DNA from: Tistlia consotensis USBA 355
GTDB lineage: Bacteria; Pseudomonadota; Alphaproteobacteria; Kiloniellales; DSM-21159
Length of the DNA: 64,000 nt
Assembly (NCBI RefSeq): GCF_900177295.1
Contig: NZ_FWZX01000030.1
Location: 22,296 to 86,295, forward strand
Reading direction: 5' to 3'
Part shown: positions 53,494 to 62,494 of the stretch, one piece after another
How positions within the stretch are numbered: position 1 is the stretch's first letter
Layout of the letters: each line of letters begins with the position of its first letter
Notes under the pieces: model-generated
What the model was told of the DNA's origin: nothing
Seen by the model: the letters and a program-made list of their open reading frames with translations, nothing else
The model's database searches: none
Translations under genes and position numbers: made by a program

Positions 53494-55623
53494 TCAGCCG
53501 GCGCGGACCTGTCGCAGGAAGCTGCCGACCTCCTGCTGCAGATCGGCCGAGCGGCGGCCCAGCTCGCCGGCCACCTCGAGCAGGTCGCGCGCCGCCTGGC
53601 CGGTCGCACCGGCAGCCTGGGAGACGCCGCCGATGCTCTGGTTGACGCGGTCGGTGCCCTGGGCCGCCTCGGCGATGTTGCGGGCGATCTCGCCGGCCGC
53701 GGCGTTCTGCTGCTCGGCCGCCGAGGCGATGGCGGTGATCGCCTCGTTGACGCGCCCGATCACCTTGCCGATCGACCCCATGGTGCCGCTGACCGCGGAG
53801 GCCTGGGACTGCACCGTCCCGATCTGGCCGACGATCTCCTCGGTCGCCCGGCGGGTCTGGTCGGCCAGGCTCTTGACCTCGCTGGCCACGACGGCGAAGC
53901 CCTTGCCGGCCTCGCCGGCCCGCGCCGCCTCGATGGTCGCGTTCAGCGCCAGCAGGTTGGTCTGCTCGGCGATCTCGGTGATCAGCTGGACGATGCCGCC
54001 GATCTGCCGGGTCGAGGCGGAGAGCCCCTCGACCTGGACCAGGCTGTCGCCGACCTCGCGCACCGCCTGCTCGGCGATCTGCCTCGAGCCGGCGGTCTGG
54101 CCGGCGATCTCGCGCACCGAGGCGTGCAGCTCCTCGGTCGCCGAGGCCACGGTCTGGACGTTGCCCGAGGTCTCGCCGGCCGCCAGGGTCACCGCCTCGG
54201 CCTCCGAAGAGGCCTGCTCGGCGGCGCTCGACATCCCCTGGGCGGAACTCTGGACCTGGCCCGCCGAGGCGGTGACCGCCTGGACGACCCCCAGCACGCT
54301 GCGCTCGAAGTCGTCGGCCAGCTTGTCCAGCGTCGCCCGGCGGTCGCGCTCGGCCGTCTCCGCGGCGGCCGCCTGCTCGCTCTCCAGGCGCCGGCGCTCC
54401 AGGCCGTTGGCCTTGAAGACCTCGACGGCGGCGGCCATCGAGCCGAGCTCGTCGGCGCGGCCGCGCTCCGGCACCTCGGTCTCGTAGGCGCCGTCGGCGA
54501 GCAGGCGCATCGCGGTCTCGATCCGGCGGATCGGCCGGACGATGCCGCGGGCGGTCAGCCAGCCGAGCAGACCGATGGCGAGCGCGCCGACCAGCACGGT
54601 GACGGCGGCGACGCGGAGCATGTGGTCGACCGGCGTCATGATCTCGGCGCTGTCCTTGCGCTCGATCGCCGCCCAGTGCTTGCCGAAGACGTCGAGCGGC
54701 GTGAAGGCCTCGAGGCGGCCGCCCTCGAACTGCGTGCCGGACTCGCCGGCCAGCGCCCGCCCGGCCGCGGTGCCGCCGTCGCGCTCCGAGAGGATCGTGG
54801 AGGCCTTGGCGAAACGACGGTCGTTGCGCAGCAGGCGGTCCGGGCCGACCAGCACCACCTCGCCCGTCTCGCCCAGACCGGTCTTCTCGCCGGCGACCGC
54901 GTTCAGGCGGTCGATCGGCATCTGGAAGGCCAGCACGCCGACGACCTGTCCCGCACCGTCGGTCACCTGGCGGGCGACGAAGGCGGCCGGCACGCCGTTC
55001 GACGGCGCGTAGGCCGCGAAGTCGGCGAACTGCAGGCCGGGGGCCGCCAGGGCGGCACGGTAGACCGCCCCGAGCCCGGTCTCGCGCCACTTGCCGGACA
55101 GCAGGTTGGTCGCGAAGTCGCGCTCCTTGAACACCGTGTAGAGCAGGTCGCCCTTGGTATCGAACAGGAAGACGTCGTAGTAGCCGCGGGTCTGCTGCAG
55201 CCGGCGGTACCAGACGTGGCGCAGGGCATGGGTGCGGCCGTAGAGCGTGTCCGGAGCGGCGTCCAGCAGCTTGTCCTTCTCGCCGGCCGGATGCGGGTTG
55301 TCGTCGACGTAGATGCGCTGCAGCTCGGTGGTCGGATCCTCGCCGAGCGCGGCCCAGGCCTCGCTGAAGGCGGCGATCGTCTCGGCCGTGTAGGGCGCTG
55401 CCGCGACGAGCTCGAGGTCCTCGGCGATCGAGGTCAGATAGCTCTCGATCCGGCCGGCGCGGGCCTCGACGAGCAGACGTTCCTCGTGCTCGGCGCCCGC
55501 CAGCAGCGACTGCTCGGCCTGCTGCGTCAGCACGGCGGAGACCAGCACGGCGGCGGCGGTCGACAGCAGGATGAACAGAGCCGGCAGCTTGAATGCCAGG
55601 GACAGCGACTTGATTGCCTTCAC
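53494..55623 (-). CDS. Methyl-accepting chemotaxis protein (1)
   Basis: A 709-aa transmembrane chemoreceptor. A first membrane helix (about 10-32) is followed by a large periplasmic Cache-like sensor (about 35-320; [25 protein letters not shown] and [17 protein letters not shown]). A second helix (about 323-343) precedes a HAMP domain ([32 protein letters not shown]). The signalling domain carries the conserved hairpin tip [38 protein letters not shown]. The GTG at 55623 follows AGGAGGAAAG. The ligand is unknown. No che genes lie nearby. Confidence 0.95.
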   Translation of the reverse strand: MKAIKSLSLAFKLPALFILLSTAAAVLVSAVLTQQAEQSLLAGAEHEERLLVEARAGRIESYLTSIAEDLELVAAAPYTAETIAAFSEAWAALGEDPTTELQRIYVDDNPHPAGEKDKLLDAAPDTLYGRTHALRHVWYRRLQQTRGYYDVFLFDTKGDLLYTVFKERDFATNLLSGKWRETGLGAVYRAALAAPGLQFADFAAYAPSNGVPAAFVARQVTDGAGQVVGVLAFQMPIDRLNAVAGEKTGLGETGEVVLVGPDRLLRNDRRFAKASTILSERDGGTAAGRALAGESGTQFEGGRLEAFTPLDVFGKHWAAIERKDSAEIMTPVDHMLRVAAVTVLVGALAIGLLGWLTARGIVRPIRRIETAMRLLADGAYETEVPERGRADELGSMAAAVEVFKANGLERRRLESEQAAAAETAERDRRATLDKLADDFERSVLGVVQAVTASAGQVQSSAQGMSSAAEQASSEAEAVTLAAGETSGNVQTVASATEELHASVREIAGQTAGSRQIAEQAVREVGDSLVQVEGLSASTRQIGGIVQLITEIAEQTNLLALNATIEAARAGEAGKGFAVVASEVKSLADQTRRATEEIVGQIGTVQSQASAVSGTMGSIGKVIGRVNEAITAIASAAEQQNAAAGEIARNIAEAAQGTDRVNQSIGGVSQAAGATGQAARDLLEVAGELGRRSADLQQEVGSFLRQVRAG

Positions 55624-55789
55624 GGGGCCTTTCCTCCTGAAAAGCAGTGCACCTGCAAGACAGGCACCGCGGACCAAGGACCCGCCTCGTTTACGGCTCC
55701 GGGCCGGTTCCGTCAGGCTGTCCCTTCGGCAGGCCGGCGGGTCGAAACGGACAGGTGCCTATCCAGACGGTCAGGTCCGGACAAGCAAA

Positions 55790-55822
55790 GGGGCCGCCGG
55801 GAGCGGTTGCCCCGGCGGCCCC
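55790..55822 (-). terminator. Strong hairpin terminator after the cold-shock gene
   Basis: GGGGCCGCCGGG (55790-55801) and CCCGGCGGCCCC (55811-55822) form a perfect 12-bp stem with a 9-nt loop. Read on the minus strand the stem is followed by TTTGCTTG, a modest U-tract. It lies 64 bp after the cold-shock gene's stop and separates it from the chemoreceptor gene. Confidence 0.75.
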
Positions 55823-55885
55823 GTCGCGAAGCCGTCGTCGTCCGGCGGCCCTCGGGGCCGCCGCTGTCTCAGGCCGAAGCCGGCG

Positions 55886-56593
55886 TCAGGCCAGCTCGAC
55901 CGATTCGGCCATCGGGCCCTTGTCGCCCATACGGGTGGTCACGCGCACCCGCTGGTCCGGCTCCAGGGTCATGATGTGGTTGCGCTGCAGCACGCGTGCC
56001 GAGACGAACACGTCCTTGCCGCCGTCGTCCGGCACGATGAAGCCGAAGCCCTTCTCCTGATTGAAGAACTTCACCGTGCCCTCGACCGGGTCCGAGACCG
56101 GCCCGAGGTCGCGCGAGCCGCCGCCGAAGCCGCCGCGATCCCGATCGCCGTAGCCGCCGCCACCGAAACCGCCGCCGCCGTAGCCGCCCCGGTCCCGGTC
56201 GCCGTAGCCACCGCCGCCGCCGAAGCCGCCGCGATCCCGGTCGCCGTAGCCGCCGCCACCACCGAAGCCGCCGCGATCACCGAAGCCGCCACCGCCGAAG
56301 CCGCCCGGACGCGGCCGGCGGGCACCGGCCGGCGGTGCGTCGGGGATCGACTCGATCGAGCTGATCGACTGGACCTGCAGACCCTTGCGTCCGGGGGCGA
56401 CGTCGCAGATCAGCTCGGTGCCTTCGGGCAGCGTCGCATGACCGTGCGGCTGCAGCACCGAGACATGCAGGAAGGCATCCGGCGACCCGTCGTCGAGCCG
56501 GACGAAGCCAAAGCCCTTCGTGGCGTTGAACCACTTGACCACGGCCTTGACGTCGGTGCGGGCGTCGTCGCCCGACCCGGAGAAACTGTTCAT
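55886..56593 (-). CDS. Two-domain cold-shock protein with Gly-rich linker
   Basis: A 235-aa RNA/ssDNA-binding protein. CSD1 (about 15-78) has AVVKWFNATKGFGFVRLDDG and DAFLHVSVL. CSD2 (about 165-235) has GTVKFFNQEKGFGFIVPDDGGKDVFVSARVL. RNP1 (KGFGFV/I) is present in both. Between them is a roughly 65-residue glycine-rich linker with GGYGDRDRGG repeated, much like the RGG-type regions of RNA-binding proteins. Double-CSD proteins are normal in alphaproteobacteria, but the repeated linker is unusually long. The ATG at 56593 is listed; a GTG sits immediately before. A roughly 180-nt leader may provide RNA-based control. Confidence 0.93.
   Translation of the reverse strand: MNSFSGSGDDARTDVKAVVKWFNATKGFGFVRLDDGSPDAFLHVSVLQPHGHATLPEGTELICDVAPGRKGLQVQSISSIESIPDAPPAGARRPRPGGFGGGGFGDRGGFGGGGGYGDRDRGGFGGGGGYGDRDRGGYGGGGFGGGGYGDRDRGGFGGGSRDLGPVSDPVEGTVKFFNQEKGFGFIVPDDGGKDVFVSARVLQRNHIMTLEPDQRVRVTTRMGDKGPMAESVELA
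56117..56311 (-). repeat. Degenerate tandem repeat encoding the cold-shock linker
   Basis: On the minus strand the units encode about GGYGDRDRGGFGGG. The DNA core (plus strand CGATCCCGGTCGCCGTAGCC) recurs near 56136, 56191 and 56231 with few changes, inside a run of CCGCCG-rich sequence. It is coding and in frame, and likely varies in unit number between strains. Confidence 0.7.
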
Positions 56594-56596
56594 CAC

Positions 56597-56831
56597 TGAG
56601 TGGAGACTCCAAACTCTGGTTGGATCTGCGGCACCATTCGATCCGGATGCGCCGCGTCAGTTGCCGTGTCGGAGCCCAACACACACGAGGCCTGCATCGG
56701 CCGGAAACCGGTCTCAAGAGGAGTCGGACGGACTGCGACCACGGTTACGATGGATACCCGACGGCGACATGACAACTTAACTATAGCCCAAAGTGGCGAC
56801 CGAATCGACGGGAATCCTTGTATCCGGCGTG
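56597..56831 (-). promoter_or_regulatory. Long leader/promoter region of the cold-shock gene
   Basis: A 235 bp region upstream of the cold-shock gene. Read on the minus strand, a TATAGT (-10-like) lies at 56785-56780 in an AT-rich patch (GGCTATAGTTAAGTTG). Its -35 is poor. That start would give a leader of roughly 180 nt, fitting the long 5' UTRs of cold-shock mRNAs. No gene is seen here. Confidence 0.4.
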
Positions 56832-57347
56832 TCAACGACCCATGACGCGCCGGCGACCGACGGTGCCGGGCTGCGTCATCCGGCCGCGGCGGCTGAGATC
56901 GAGGTCGGCGAGCTCGGCGAGCGCCTGATGGGCCGGCACTTCCTGGGCCGACAGCCGGAACGCCAGGCCGTGGAACTCGGGCCCGATCTTGACGTAGCGG
57001 GTCTGCCCGGCGGCCAGCGTGAAGGCCACCACGGTCTCGGGGTCGCCGGTCGAGAAAACCTCGTAGCCGCCCGGCTTGGCGTCGCGCACGAAGGCGTCGC
57101 CCATCCCTGCCGTGCCGACCCGCTTGCCGTTGACGATCAGGTCCGGATGCAGGCCCTGCAGGAAGGGGATCGCCTGCCGGTAGAAGACGATCCGCGCGAG
57201 ACCGGGCGGGGGGGCGGCGTCGAGCCGGGCGGTCAGTTCGTCGTCCGGCGGCGGCCCTGCCGCCGGACGCTCGGCAGCCGGCGTCACGCAGCCCGCGAGC
57301 GACAGGGCGGCAAGCGCCAGGAGCGACAGCAGGACGGCGGACCGCAT
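56832..57347 (-). CDS. DUF2846-like lipoprotein
   Basis: A 171-aa lipoprotein: signal peptide with lipobox LAGC (lipidated Cys20), a Pro-rich spacer, then a beta-rich domain. Its ARIVFYRQAIPFLQGLHPDLIVNGKRVGTAGMGDAFVRDAKPGGYEVFS stretch is characteristic of DUF2846 (short periplasmic beta-sandwich) proteins. The second half (VVAFTLAAGQTRYVKIGPEFHG) continues the fold. The C-terminus is basic. Role unknown. Such proteins sit in the outer or inner membrane leaflet. It is upstream of the cold-shock gene on the same strand but separated by a long leader. Confidence 0.85.
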   Translation of the reverse strand: MRSAVLLSLLALAALSLAGCVTPAAERPAAGPPPDDELTARLDAAPPPGLARIVFYRQAIPFLQGLHPDLIVNGKRVGTAGMGDAFVRDAKPGGYEVFSTGDPETVVAFTLAAGQTRYVKIGPEFHGLAFRLSAQEVPAHQALAELADLDLSRRGRMTQPGTVGRRRVMGR

Positions 57348-57459
57348 GGCTTGCGCGCGGTATCCCAGGAGGGCGGAACGGCAGCCCTCCTTGTATCAGC
57401 TCGATCGGCGCCGCGTCACCCGCCGGACCGCGCCGAGGACCGGCAGGCGGCCTCCGATC

Positions 57460-57488
57460 TTGCTGAAGCCACGGCCGGTCAGTATATA
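57460..57488 (+). promoter_or_regulatory. Sigma70-like promoter of the MaoC gene
   Basis: TTGCTG (57460-57465), a 17-bp spacer and TATATA (57483-57488) lie 68 bp before the MaoC start codon. This is one of the best consensus promoters in the window. Confidence 0.6.
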
Positions 57489-57556
57489 TTGCGCCGCACA
57501 ATCCATCTTCGCCCCCGACGAGTGCGCCTGCGGGCGCAGGGCAGCTCCAGGACAGG

Positions 57557-58003
57557 ATGATGAACGAAGGCTACTACCTCGAGGATCTCGAGATCGGCAT
57601 GTCTGCGAGCTTCTCGAAGACGGTGACCGATGCGGACATCGTGCTGTTCGCCGGTGTGTCCGGAGACATGAACCCGGTGCATCTGAGCCAGGAGTTTGCC
57701 GAGCAGACGATGTTCAAGGGGCGCATCGCCCACGGCATGCTGTCGGCCGGCTTCATCTCCGCGGCCTTCGGCACCCGGCTGCCCGGCCCGGGCTGCATCT
57801 ACCTCAGCCAGAGCCTGCGCTTCCGCGCGCCGGTCAAGGTCGGCGACACCGTCACCGCCAAGGTCACGGTCAAGGCCATGGACATGGAGCGCCGGCGCGT
57901 CACCTTCGACACGGTCTGCACGGTGCGCGACCGCGTCGTGGTCGACGGCGAGGCCCTGCTGATGGTCGCCAGCCGCGCCGAGGCGACCCAGGCAGCCGAA
58001 TAG
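57557..58003 (+). CDS. MaoC-family (R)-specific enoyl-CoA hydratase
   Basis: A 148-aa single hot-dog-fold hydratase of the PhaJ type. The MaoC catalytic motif is FAGVSGDMNPVHLSQEFAEQTMFKGRIAHGMLSAGFISA (Asp, Asn and His as catalytic residues). The substrate loop is GTRLPGPGCIYLSQSLRFRAPVKVGD. It hydrates trans-2-enoyl-CoA to (R)-3-hydroxyacyl-CoA, linking beta-oxidation to PHA or other (R)-acyl pools. Start: a double ATG at 57557/57560 preceded by AGGACAGG. It has its own strong promoter. lspA follows 160 bp later. Confidence 0.93.
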   Translation: MMNEGYYLEDLEIGMSASFSKTVTDADIVLFAGVSGDMNPVHLSQEFAEQTMFKGRIAHGMLSAGFISAAFGTRLPGPGCIYLSQSLRFRAPVKVGDTVTAKVTVKAMDMERRRVTFDTVCTVRDRVVVDGEALLMVASRAEATQAAE

Positions 58004-58165
58004 CCCGGCTCGCCTTCGAAGCCGCCTCCGGCCCGCTCCTCCGGCGGCGGTCGCCGCCCTGGGCCGGGACAGCGCGCGGGCTTGACCGCACGACCCGCGA
58101 CAGCGTAAGGCCGTCGGCGCGGCGGCTGGGCCGGCGCCATCGCTCGGGTGGGGAGCCTTTCTCGA

Positions 58166-58636
58166 ATGTTGCCGCGCACCCTGGGGCTTGCCGCCTTCGT
58201 CGTCCTGCTCGACCAGTTGAGCAAGTGGTTCATCCTGGCCGTCGTCATGGCGCCGCCGCGGGCGATCGAGGTCACCGGCTTCTTCAACATCGTCCTGGCC
58301 TTCAACCGTGGCGTCTCGTTCGGCATGCTGTCCGGCCACGGCGGCTGGAAGCCCTACCTGCTGGCCGCCCTCGCCCTGGCCGTCGTCGCCGGGCTGCTCT
58401 ACTGGGTGCGCCGCCAGGGCGGCTGGGCGCCGGCGGTCTCGGTCGGCCTGATCGTCGGCGGCGCCATCGGCAACATCGTCGACCGCTTCGTGCACGGTGC
58501 CGTCGTCGACTTCCTGGACTTCCATCTCGCCGACTGGCACTGGCCCGCATTCAACCTCGCCGACAGCGCGATCTTCTGCGGCGTCATTTTGCTCCTCGCC
58601 GACTCCTTGTTCGGATCGTCGCACGACGATACATAG
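58166..58636 (+). CDS. lspA: Lipoprotein signal peptidase LspA
   Basis: LspA removes signal peptides from prolipoproteins after lipidation. The 156-aa protein has four membrane helices. The two catalytic aspartates lie in NIVDRFVHGAVVDFLDFH and NLADSAIF, and the FNIVLAFNRGVSFGML block is diagnostic. The ATG at 58166 is listed, with GGGGAG about 11 bases before. A GTG at 58148 would add six residues. ileS, the usual upstream neighbour, is absent. It is followed 23 bp later by a lipoprotein gene that is itself a substrate. Confidence 0.95.
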   Translation: MLPRTLGLAAFVVLLDQLSKWFILAVVMAPPRAIEVTGFFNIVLAFNRGVSFGMLSGHGGWKPYLLAALALAVVAGLLYWVRRQGGWAPAVSVGLIVGGAIGNIVDRFVHGAVVDFLDFHLADWHWPAFNLADSAIFCGVILLLADSLFGSSHDDT

Positions 58637-58659
58637 GTCGGCCAGGGAGGGACCAGACC

Positions 58660-59232
58660 ATGATGCGCCGCCTAGCGCTGATCACCATCATCGGAGCCGC
58701 CGTCGGACTGTCGGGCTGCGAGAACGTCCGCCAGCAGTTCGGCCTGTCGAAGACCGCGCCCGACGAGTTCAAGGTCGTCTCGCGCGCACCGCTGACCGTG
58801 CCGCCGAACTTCGCGCTGCGGCCGCCGGAGCCGGGCGCGACGCGGCCCCAGGAGGGCACGACGCGCGACCAGGCGCGCCAGACCGTGTTCCGCATCTCCG
58901 ACAACAAGCAGCAGAGCGTCGACGCGGTGATCCCGGACGACGGCCGCTCCAAGGGCGAACGCGCGCTGCTGATGGAGGCCGGCGTCGAGAAGGCCGATCC
59001 GAAGATCCGCCAGCTCGTCAACGAGGAGACCAACCAGATCGACGAGGCCAGCAAGAGCCTGATCGACGAGCTGGTGTTCTGGCGCAAGGACGAGCCGCCC
59101 GGCGAGGTCATCAACGCCGGCGAGGAAAGCCGTCGCCTGCGCGAGGCCCAGGCGCTGGGCGAGCCGGTCACCGGCAAGGACGCGCCGATCATCGAGCGCC
59201 GCCAGAAGGGCCTGCTCGAAGGCATCTTCTAG
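58660..59232 (+). CDS. DUF3035-type lipoprotein
   Basis: A 190-aa lipoprotein with lipobox LSGC (Cys20). After a short spacer it has the conserved DEFKVVSRAPLTVPPNFALRPPEPG of alphaproteobacterial DUF3035 proteins. A helical, acidic domain and the end PIIERRQKGLLEGIF follow. DUF3035 genes are commonly placed between lspA and an M16 peptidase gene in alphaproteobacteria, as here. Function unknown; probably an envelope protein. The start is a double ATG at 58660, with GGGAGG upstream. Confidence 0.9.
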   Translation: MMRRLALITIIGAAVGLSGCENVRQQFGLSKTAPDEFKVVSRAPLTVPPNFALRPPEPGATRPQEGTTRDQARQTVFRISDNKQQSVDAVIPDDGRSKGERALLMEAGVEKADPKIRQLVNEETNQIDEASKSLIDELVFWRKDEPPGEVINAGEESRRLREAQALGEPVTGKDAPIIERRQKGLLEGIF

Positions 59233-59383
59233 GCGTCCCCGGGGACCGGCGCCGCAGCGGCAGCCGGTCGCGGGGCGACGGCCGGGGCTTTTCCCCCGGG
59301 GCTGCAGGCCCAATATGAGGCTCGGTTCCGGGCGACTGCGCGGTCGTCCGGCGGAGGAGTCCATCCCTAGCCGGAGCAACGCC

Positions 59384-60739
59384 TTGCGCCTGACGCCTCG
59401 CCCGCTCTTCGTCGCCTTCGCGCTCTTCGCCGTCGCCCTGGCAGGCCTGCCGCCGCGGCCCGCCGACGCCAAGGTCTTCTCGCCGACCGTCTACACCCTC
59501 GACAACGGGCTCGAGGTGGTGGTGGTGACCAACCGGCGGGCCCCGGTCGTCACCCAGATGGTCTGGTACAAGGTCGGCTCGGCCGACGAGCCGCGCGGCA
59601 AGTCGGGCATCGCCCACTTCCTCGAGCACCTGATGTTCAAGGGCACCAAGGAGCACGGGCCCGGCCAGTTCTCGGCGATCGTCGCGCGCAACGGCGGCAG
59701 CGAGAACGCCTTCACGACCTACGACTACACTGCCTTCTTCCAGACCGTCGCCAAGGACCGGCTACCGCTGGTCATGGAGCTCGAGGCCGATCGCATGGCC
59801 AACCTGCAGCTGACCGACAAGGTCGTGCTGCCGGAGCGCGACGTGATCCTGGAGGAGCGGCGCATGCGCATCGACAACGACCCCGGCTCCCAGCTCGCCG
59901 AGGCGGCCCGCGCCGACCTCTGGGTGCACCATCCCTACGGCCGGCCGATCATCGGCTGGGAGAACGAGATGGCGACGCTGACGACCCGGGACGCGCTCGA
60001 CTTCTACGGCCGCTGGTACGCGCCGAACAACGCCGTGCTGGTCGTCTCCGGCGACGTCGATCCGGCCGAGGTCAGGAAGCTGGCCGAGAAGTACTACGGC
60101 CCGCTCCCGCGCAAGGACGTGCCGCCGCGCGACCGCGTCCAGGAGCCGCGGCACTGGGCCGGCAGCCGGGTCGAGCTGACCAGCGCCGAGGCCGGCCGGC
60201 CCTCGATCTCGGTGACCTACCGCGCCCCGAGCTACCATACCGCAGAGCCCAGGGAGCGCGCCTACGCCCTGGAGGTGCTGAGCGAGATCCTCGACGGCTC
60301 GGTCGGCCGGCTCTACCGCGCGCTGGTCGTCGAGCAGCCGCTGGCCGCCGGCGCCGGCGCCGGCTACGACCCCGACGGCCTGGACGGCAGCAGCTTCGCC
60401 TTCTGGGCGACGCCGCGCCCGACCGTCGCGGTCGACAAGGTCGAGGCCGCCCTGCGTGCCCAGATCGCCACGCTGCTCGACAAGGGGGTCAGCGAGGACG
60501 AGGTCGCCAAGGCCAAGCAGCGGCTGATCGACCAGACCGTCTACGCCAACGATTCGGCCGGCTCTGCGGCGCACATCATCGGCAAGGCCCTGACCACGGG
60601 CAGCAGCGTCGCCGACGTCGAGGCCTGGCCGGACCGCATCCAGGCGGTCACCAAGGCCGAGGTCGAGGCGGCCGCCCGCGCGGTCCTCGACCCGGTCAAC
60701 TCGGTGACCTCGGTGCTGCGCACCAAGCCGACCAGCTGA
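59384..60739 (+). CDS. M16 zinc metallopeptidase (active subunit)
   Basis: A secreted insulinase-family protease. The zinc site is HFLEHLMFKG (HxxEH), with the downstream Glu in ENAFTTYDYTAFFQ and LEADRM regions. The peptide begins LDNGLEVVVVTNRRAPVVTQMVWYKVGSADE, the family start, and C-terminal M16_C regions follow. The TTG at 59384 (GGAG seven bases before) gives a clean signal peptide ending PPRPADA-K. An ATG at 59315 is an alternative that adds 23 residues. Its partner gene follows at 60780. The two would form a heterodimer, as in mitochondrial processing peptidase. Confidence 0.93.
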   Translation: MRLTPRPLFVAFALFAVALAGLPPRPADAKVFSPTVYTLDNGLEVVVVTNRRAPVVTQMVWYKVGSADEPRGKSGIAHFLEHLMFKGTKEHGPGQFSAIVARNGGSENAFTTYDYTAFFQTVAKDRLPLVMELEADRMANLQLTDKVVLPERDVILEERRMRIDNDPGSQLAEAARADLWVHHPYGRPIIGWENEMATLTTRDALDFYGRWYAPNNAVLVVSGDVDPAEVRKLAEKYYGPLPRKDVPPRDRVQEPRHWAGSRVELTSAEAGRPSISVTYRAPSYHTAEPRERAYALEVLSEILDGSVGRLYRALVVEQPLAAGAGAGYDPDGLDGSSFAFWATPRPTVAVDKVEAALRAQIATLLDKGVSEDEVAKAKQRLIDQTVYANDSAGSAAHIIGKALTTGSSVADVEAWPDRIQAVTKAEVEAAARAVLDPVNSVTSVLRTKPTS

Positions 60740-60779
60740 GCCTCTCCGCCCTTCCCGCCCCCGACCGCGAGGTCCCGCC

Positions 60780-62141
60780 GTGCCCGCCCTTCCGAGAGCC
60801 TTCCGCCCGACGCTGCTGCTGCTCCTGGCCCTGCCGGCGGCGCTGATCGCCCTGCCGGCGCGGGCCGTCGAGGTCCAGCGCGTCGTCTCGCCGGGCGGCA
60901 TCACGGCCTGGCTGGTCCAGGACGACAGCAACCCGATGCTGTCCCTCGAGCTCGCCTTCCGCGGCGGCGCCGCGGCCGACCCGGCCGACAAGGCCGGACT
61001 GTCGCGCTTCGTCGCCTATCTGCTCGACGAGGGTGCCGGGAAGCTCGACAGCGAGGCCTTCCAGCAGGCACTGGCCGACAAGTCGATCCAGCTCTCCTTC
61101 GACGCCGGCCGCGACACCTTCCGGGCCTCGATGGCGACCCTGACGCGCAACCGCGACGAGGCGTTCCGGCTGCTCCGCCTGGCGCTCACCGAGCCGCACT
61201 TCGACCCCGAGCCGGTCGGCCGCCTGCGCGCCCAGTTGAAGGCACGCCTCGAATCCAAGTCGGAAGACCCCGATTCGATCGCCGGCCGCCAGCTCTGGGC
61301 GGCCCTGTTCCCCGACCATCCCTACGGCCGCTCGCCCGACGGCACCGCCGAGACCCTCGACCGCATCCAGGCACCCGACCTGAAGCGCTACGTCGAGCAG
61401 CGGCTGAGCCGCGACCGCCTGGTCATCGGCGTGTCGGGCGACATCGACGCCAAGGCGCTCGCCTCCCTGCTCGACGAGACCTTCGGTGCGCTGCCTGCGA
61501 GCGGCGAGACGCCGGCGGTGCCCGACGTGGAGCCGAGCACCAAGGGCGGCCTGATCGTCGTCAAGCGCGACCAGCCGCAGTCGACCGTCGCCTTCGCCGA
61601 GCCGGGCATCGCCCGCGACGATCCCGACTACTACGCCGCCTACGCCGTCAACTACGTGCTCGGCGGCGGCGGCTTCTCCTCGCGCCTGACCAAGCAGGTC
61701 CGCGTCAAGCGCGGCCTCGCCTACTCGGTCTATTCCTACCTGGCGCCGCTCGACCACGCCGCCCTGATCGTCGGCGGCCTCGGCACCCAGAACGCCCGCG
61801 TCGCCGAGAGCCTGGACATCGTCCGCCAGGAGTGGCGGCGCATGGGCGAGAGCGGGCCGACGGCCGAGGAGCTGGACGACGCCAAGACCTACCTGACCGG
61901 CTCCTTCCCGCTGCGCCTGTCGAGCACCGGCGACATCGCCTCGACCCTGGTCGGCATGCAGCTCGAGCACCTGGGCATCGACTACATCGACAGGCACGAC
62001 GCGCTGATCGACGCCGTGACCCTGGAGCAGGCGAAGACGGTCGCCAAGCGCCTGTTCGACGCCGGAGAGCTGACGACCGTGGTGGTCGGCCAGCCGGCCA
62101 AGGTCGAGGCGACGCGCCCCTCGCCCCTGCCCCAGGGCTGA
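60780..62141 (+). CDS. M16 family protein, zinc site lost (partner subunit)
   Basis: A 453-aa secreted M16 protein with signal peptide (LLLLLALPAALIALPARA). The HxxEH motif is absent: the corresponding place reads LSRFVAYLLDEGAGK. The C-terminal substrate-binding Arg/Tyr pair is kept in RGLAYSVYSYLAPLDHAA. GFSSRLTKQVRVKRGL is a family mark. This split of zinc site in one subunit and R/Y site in the other is the standard for bacterial M16B pairs. The GTG at 60780 lies 40 bp after the first subunit's stop. A periplasmic peptide-degrading or processing role is inferred. Confidence 0.92.
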   Translation: MPALPRAFRPTLLLLLALPAALIALPARAVEVQRVVSPGGITAWLVQDDSNPMLSLELAFRGGAAADPADKAGLSRFVAYLLDEGAGKLDSEAFQQALADKSIQLSFDAGRDTFRASMATLTRNRDEAFRLLRLALTEPHFDPEPVGRLRAQLKARLESKSEDPDSIAGRQLWAALFPDHPYGRSPDGTAETLDRIQAPDLKRYVEQRLSRDRLVIGVSGDIDAKALASLLDETFGALPASGETPAVPDVEPSTKGGLIVVKRDQPQSTVAFAEPGIARDDPDYYAAYAVNYVLGGGGFSSRLTKQVRVKRGLAYSVYSYLAPLDHAALIVGGLGTQNARVAESLDIVRQEWRRMGESGPTAEELDDAKTYLTGSFPLRLSSTGDIASTLVGMQLEHLGIDYIDRHDALIDAVTLEQAKTVAKRLFDAGELTTVVVGQPAKVEATRPSPLPQG

Positions 62142-62494
62142 TCCGGCGCGGTCCCGGCCGCCCCGCTCCCATACCCGTCTCCCGGAACCGCGTCGGCAGC
62201 CGCCGGCGCGGCGCGACCCTGCGCCCTGCAGCCGGCGATCAAGTCTTTCCGGCACACCGGACAGGCGCTGGCATCGCAAGATTACATCCGACACGAGAAG
62301 ATTTTGATCGAAAGCATTTTAGTCGTTCTTGTCCGTCTCCGGCACACTATCCATCATGAATGGTCTCCATTCCTTTAAGTACACTCTTTAGGGGAATTCA
62401 AGATTTTCGATACATAGAAAATCGATTCATATACCCTTAATATATCAGACTATAGAGACGAGAGCCCGTTTCAATCATGCCATGGAGGCAAAAG
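62142..62494. other. AT-rich intergenic region before the Cache gene
   Basis: This region of about 350 bp has no gene. From about 62280 it is strikingly AT-rich for this genome. It carries a perfect inverted repeat GATTTTC-GATACATA-GAAAATC (62402-62408 and 62417-62423) and an earlier related GATTTTGATCGAAA near 62300. ATATATC and TATAGA tracts lie at 62440-62456. A regulated promoter for the Cache gene is likely. I could not fix a -35/-10 pair. Confidence 0.55.

Noticed and set aside
56117..56311. Repeated GC-rich units as a possible CRISPR array
   Set aside because: Units are degenerate, contiguous and in frame with the cold-shock protein; there are no unique spacers and no cas genes.
56830..56835. 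TTGACA on the minus strand as a -35 box for the cold-shock gene
   Set aside because: No -10-like hexamer lies 15-19 bp downstream of it; the nearest AT-rich TATAGT is too far away.
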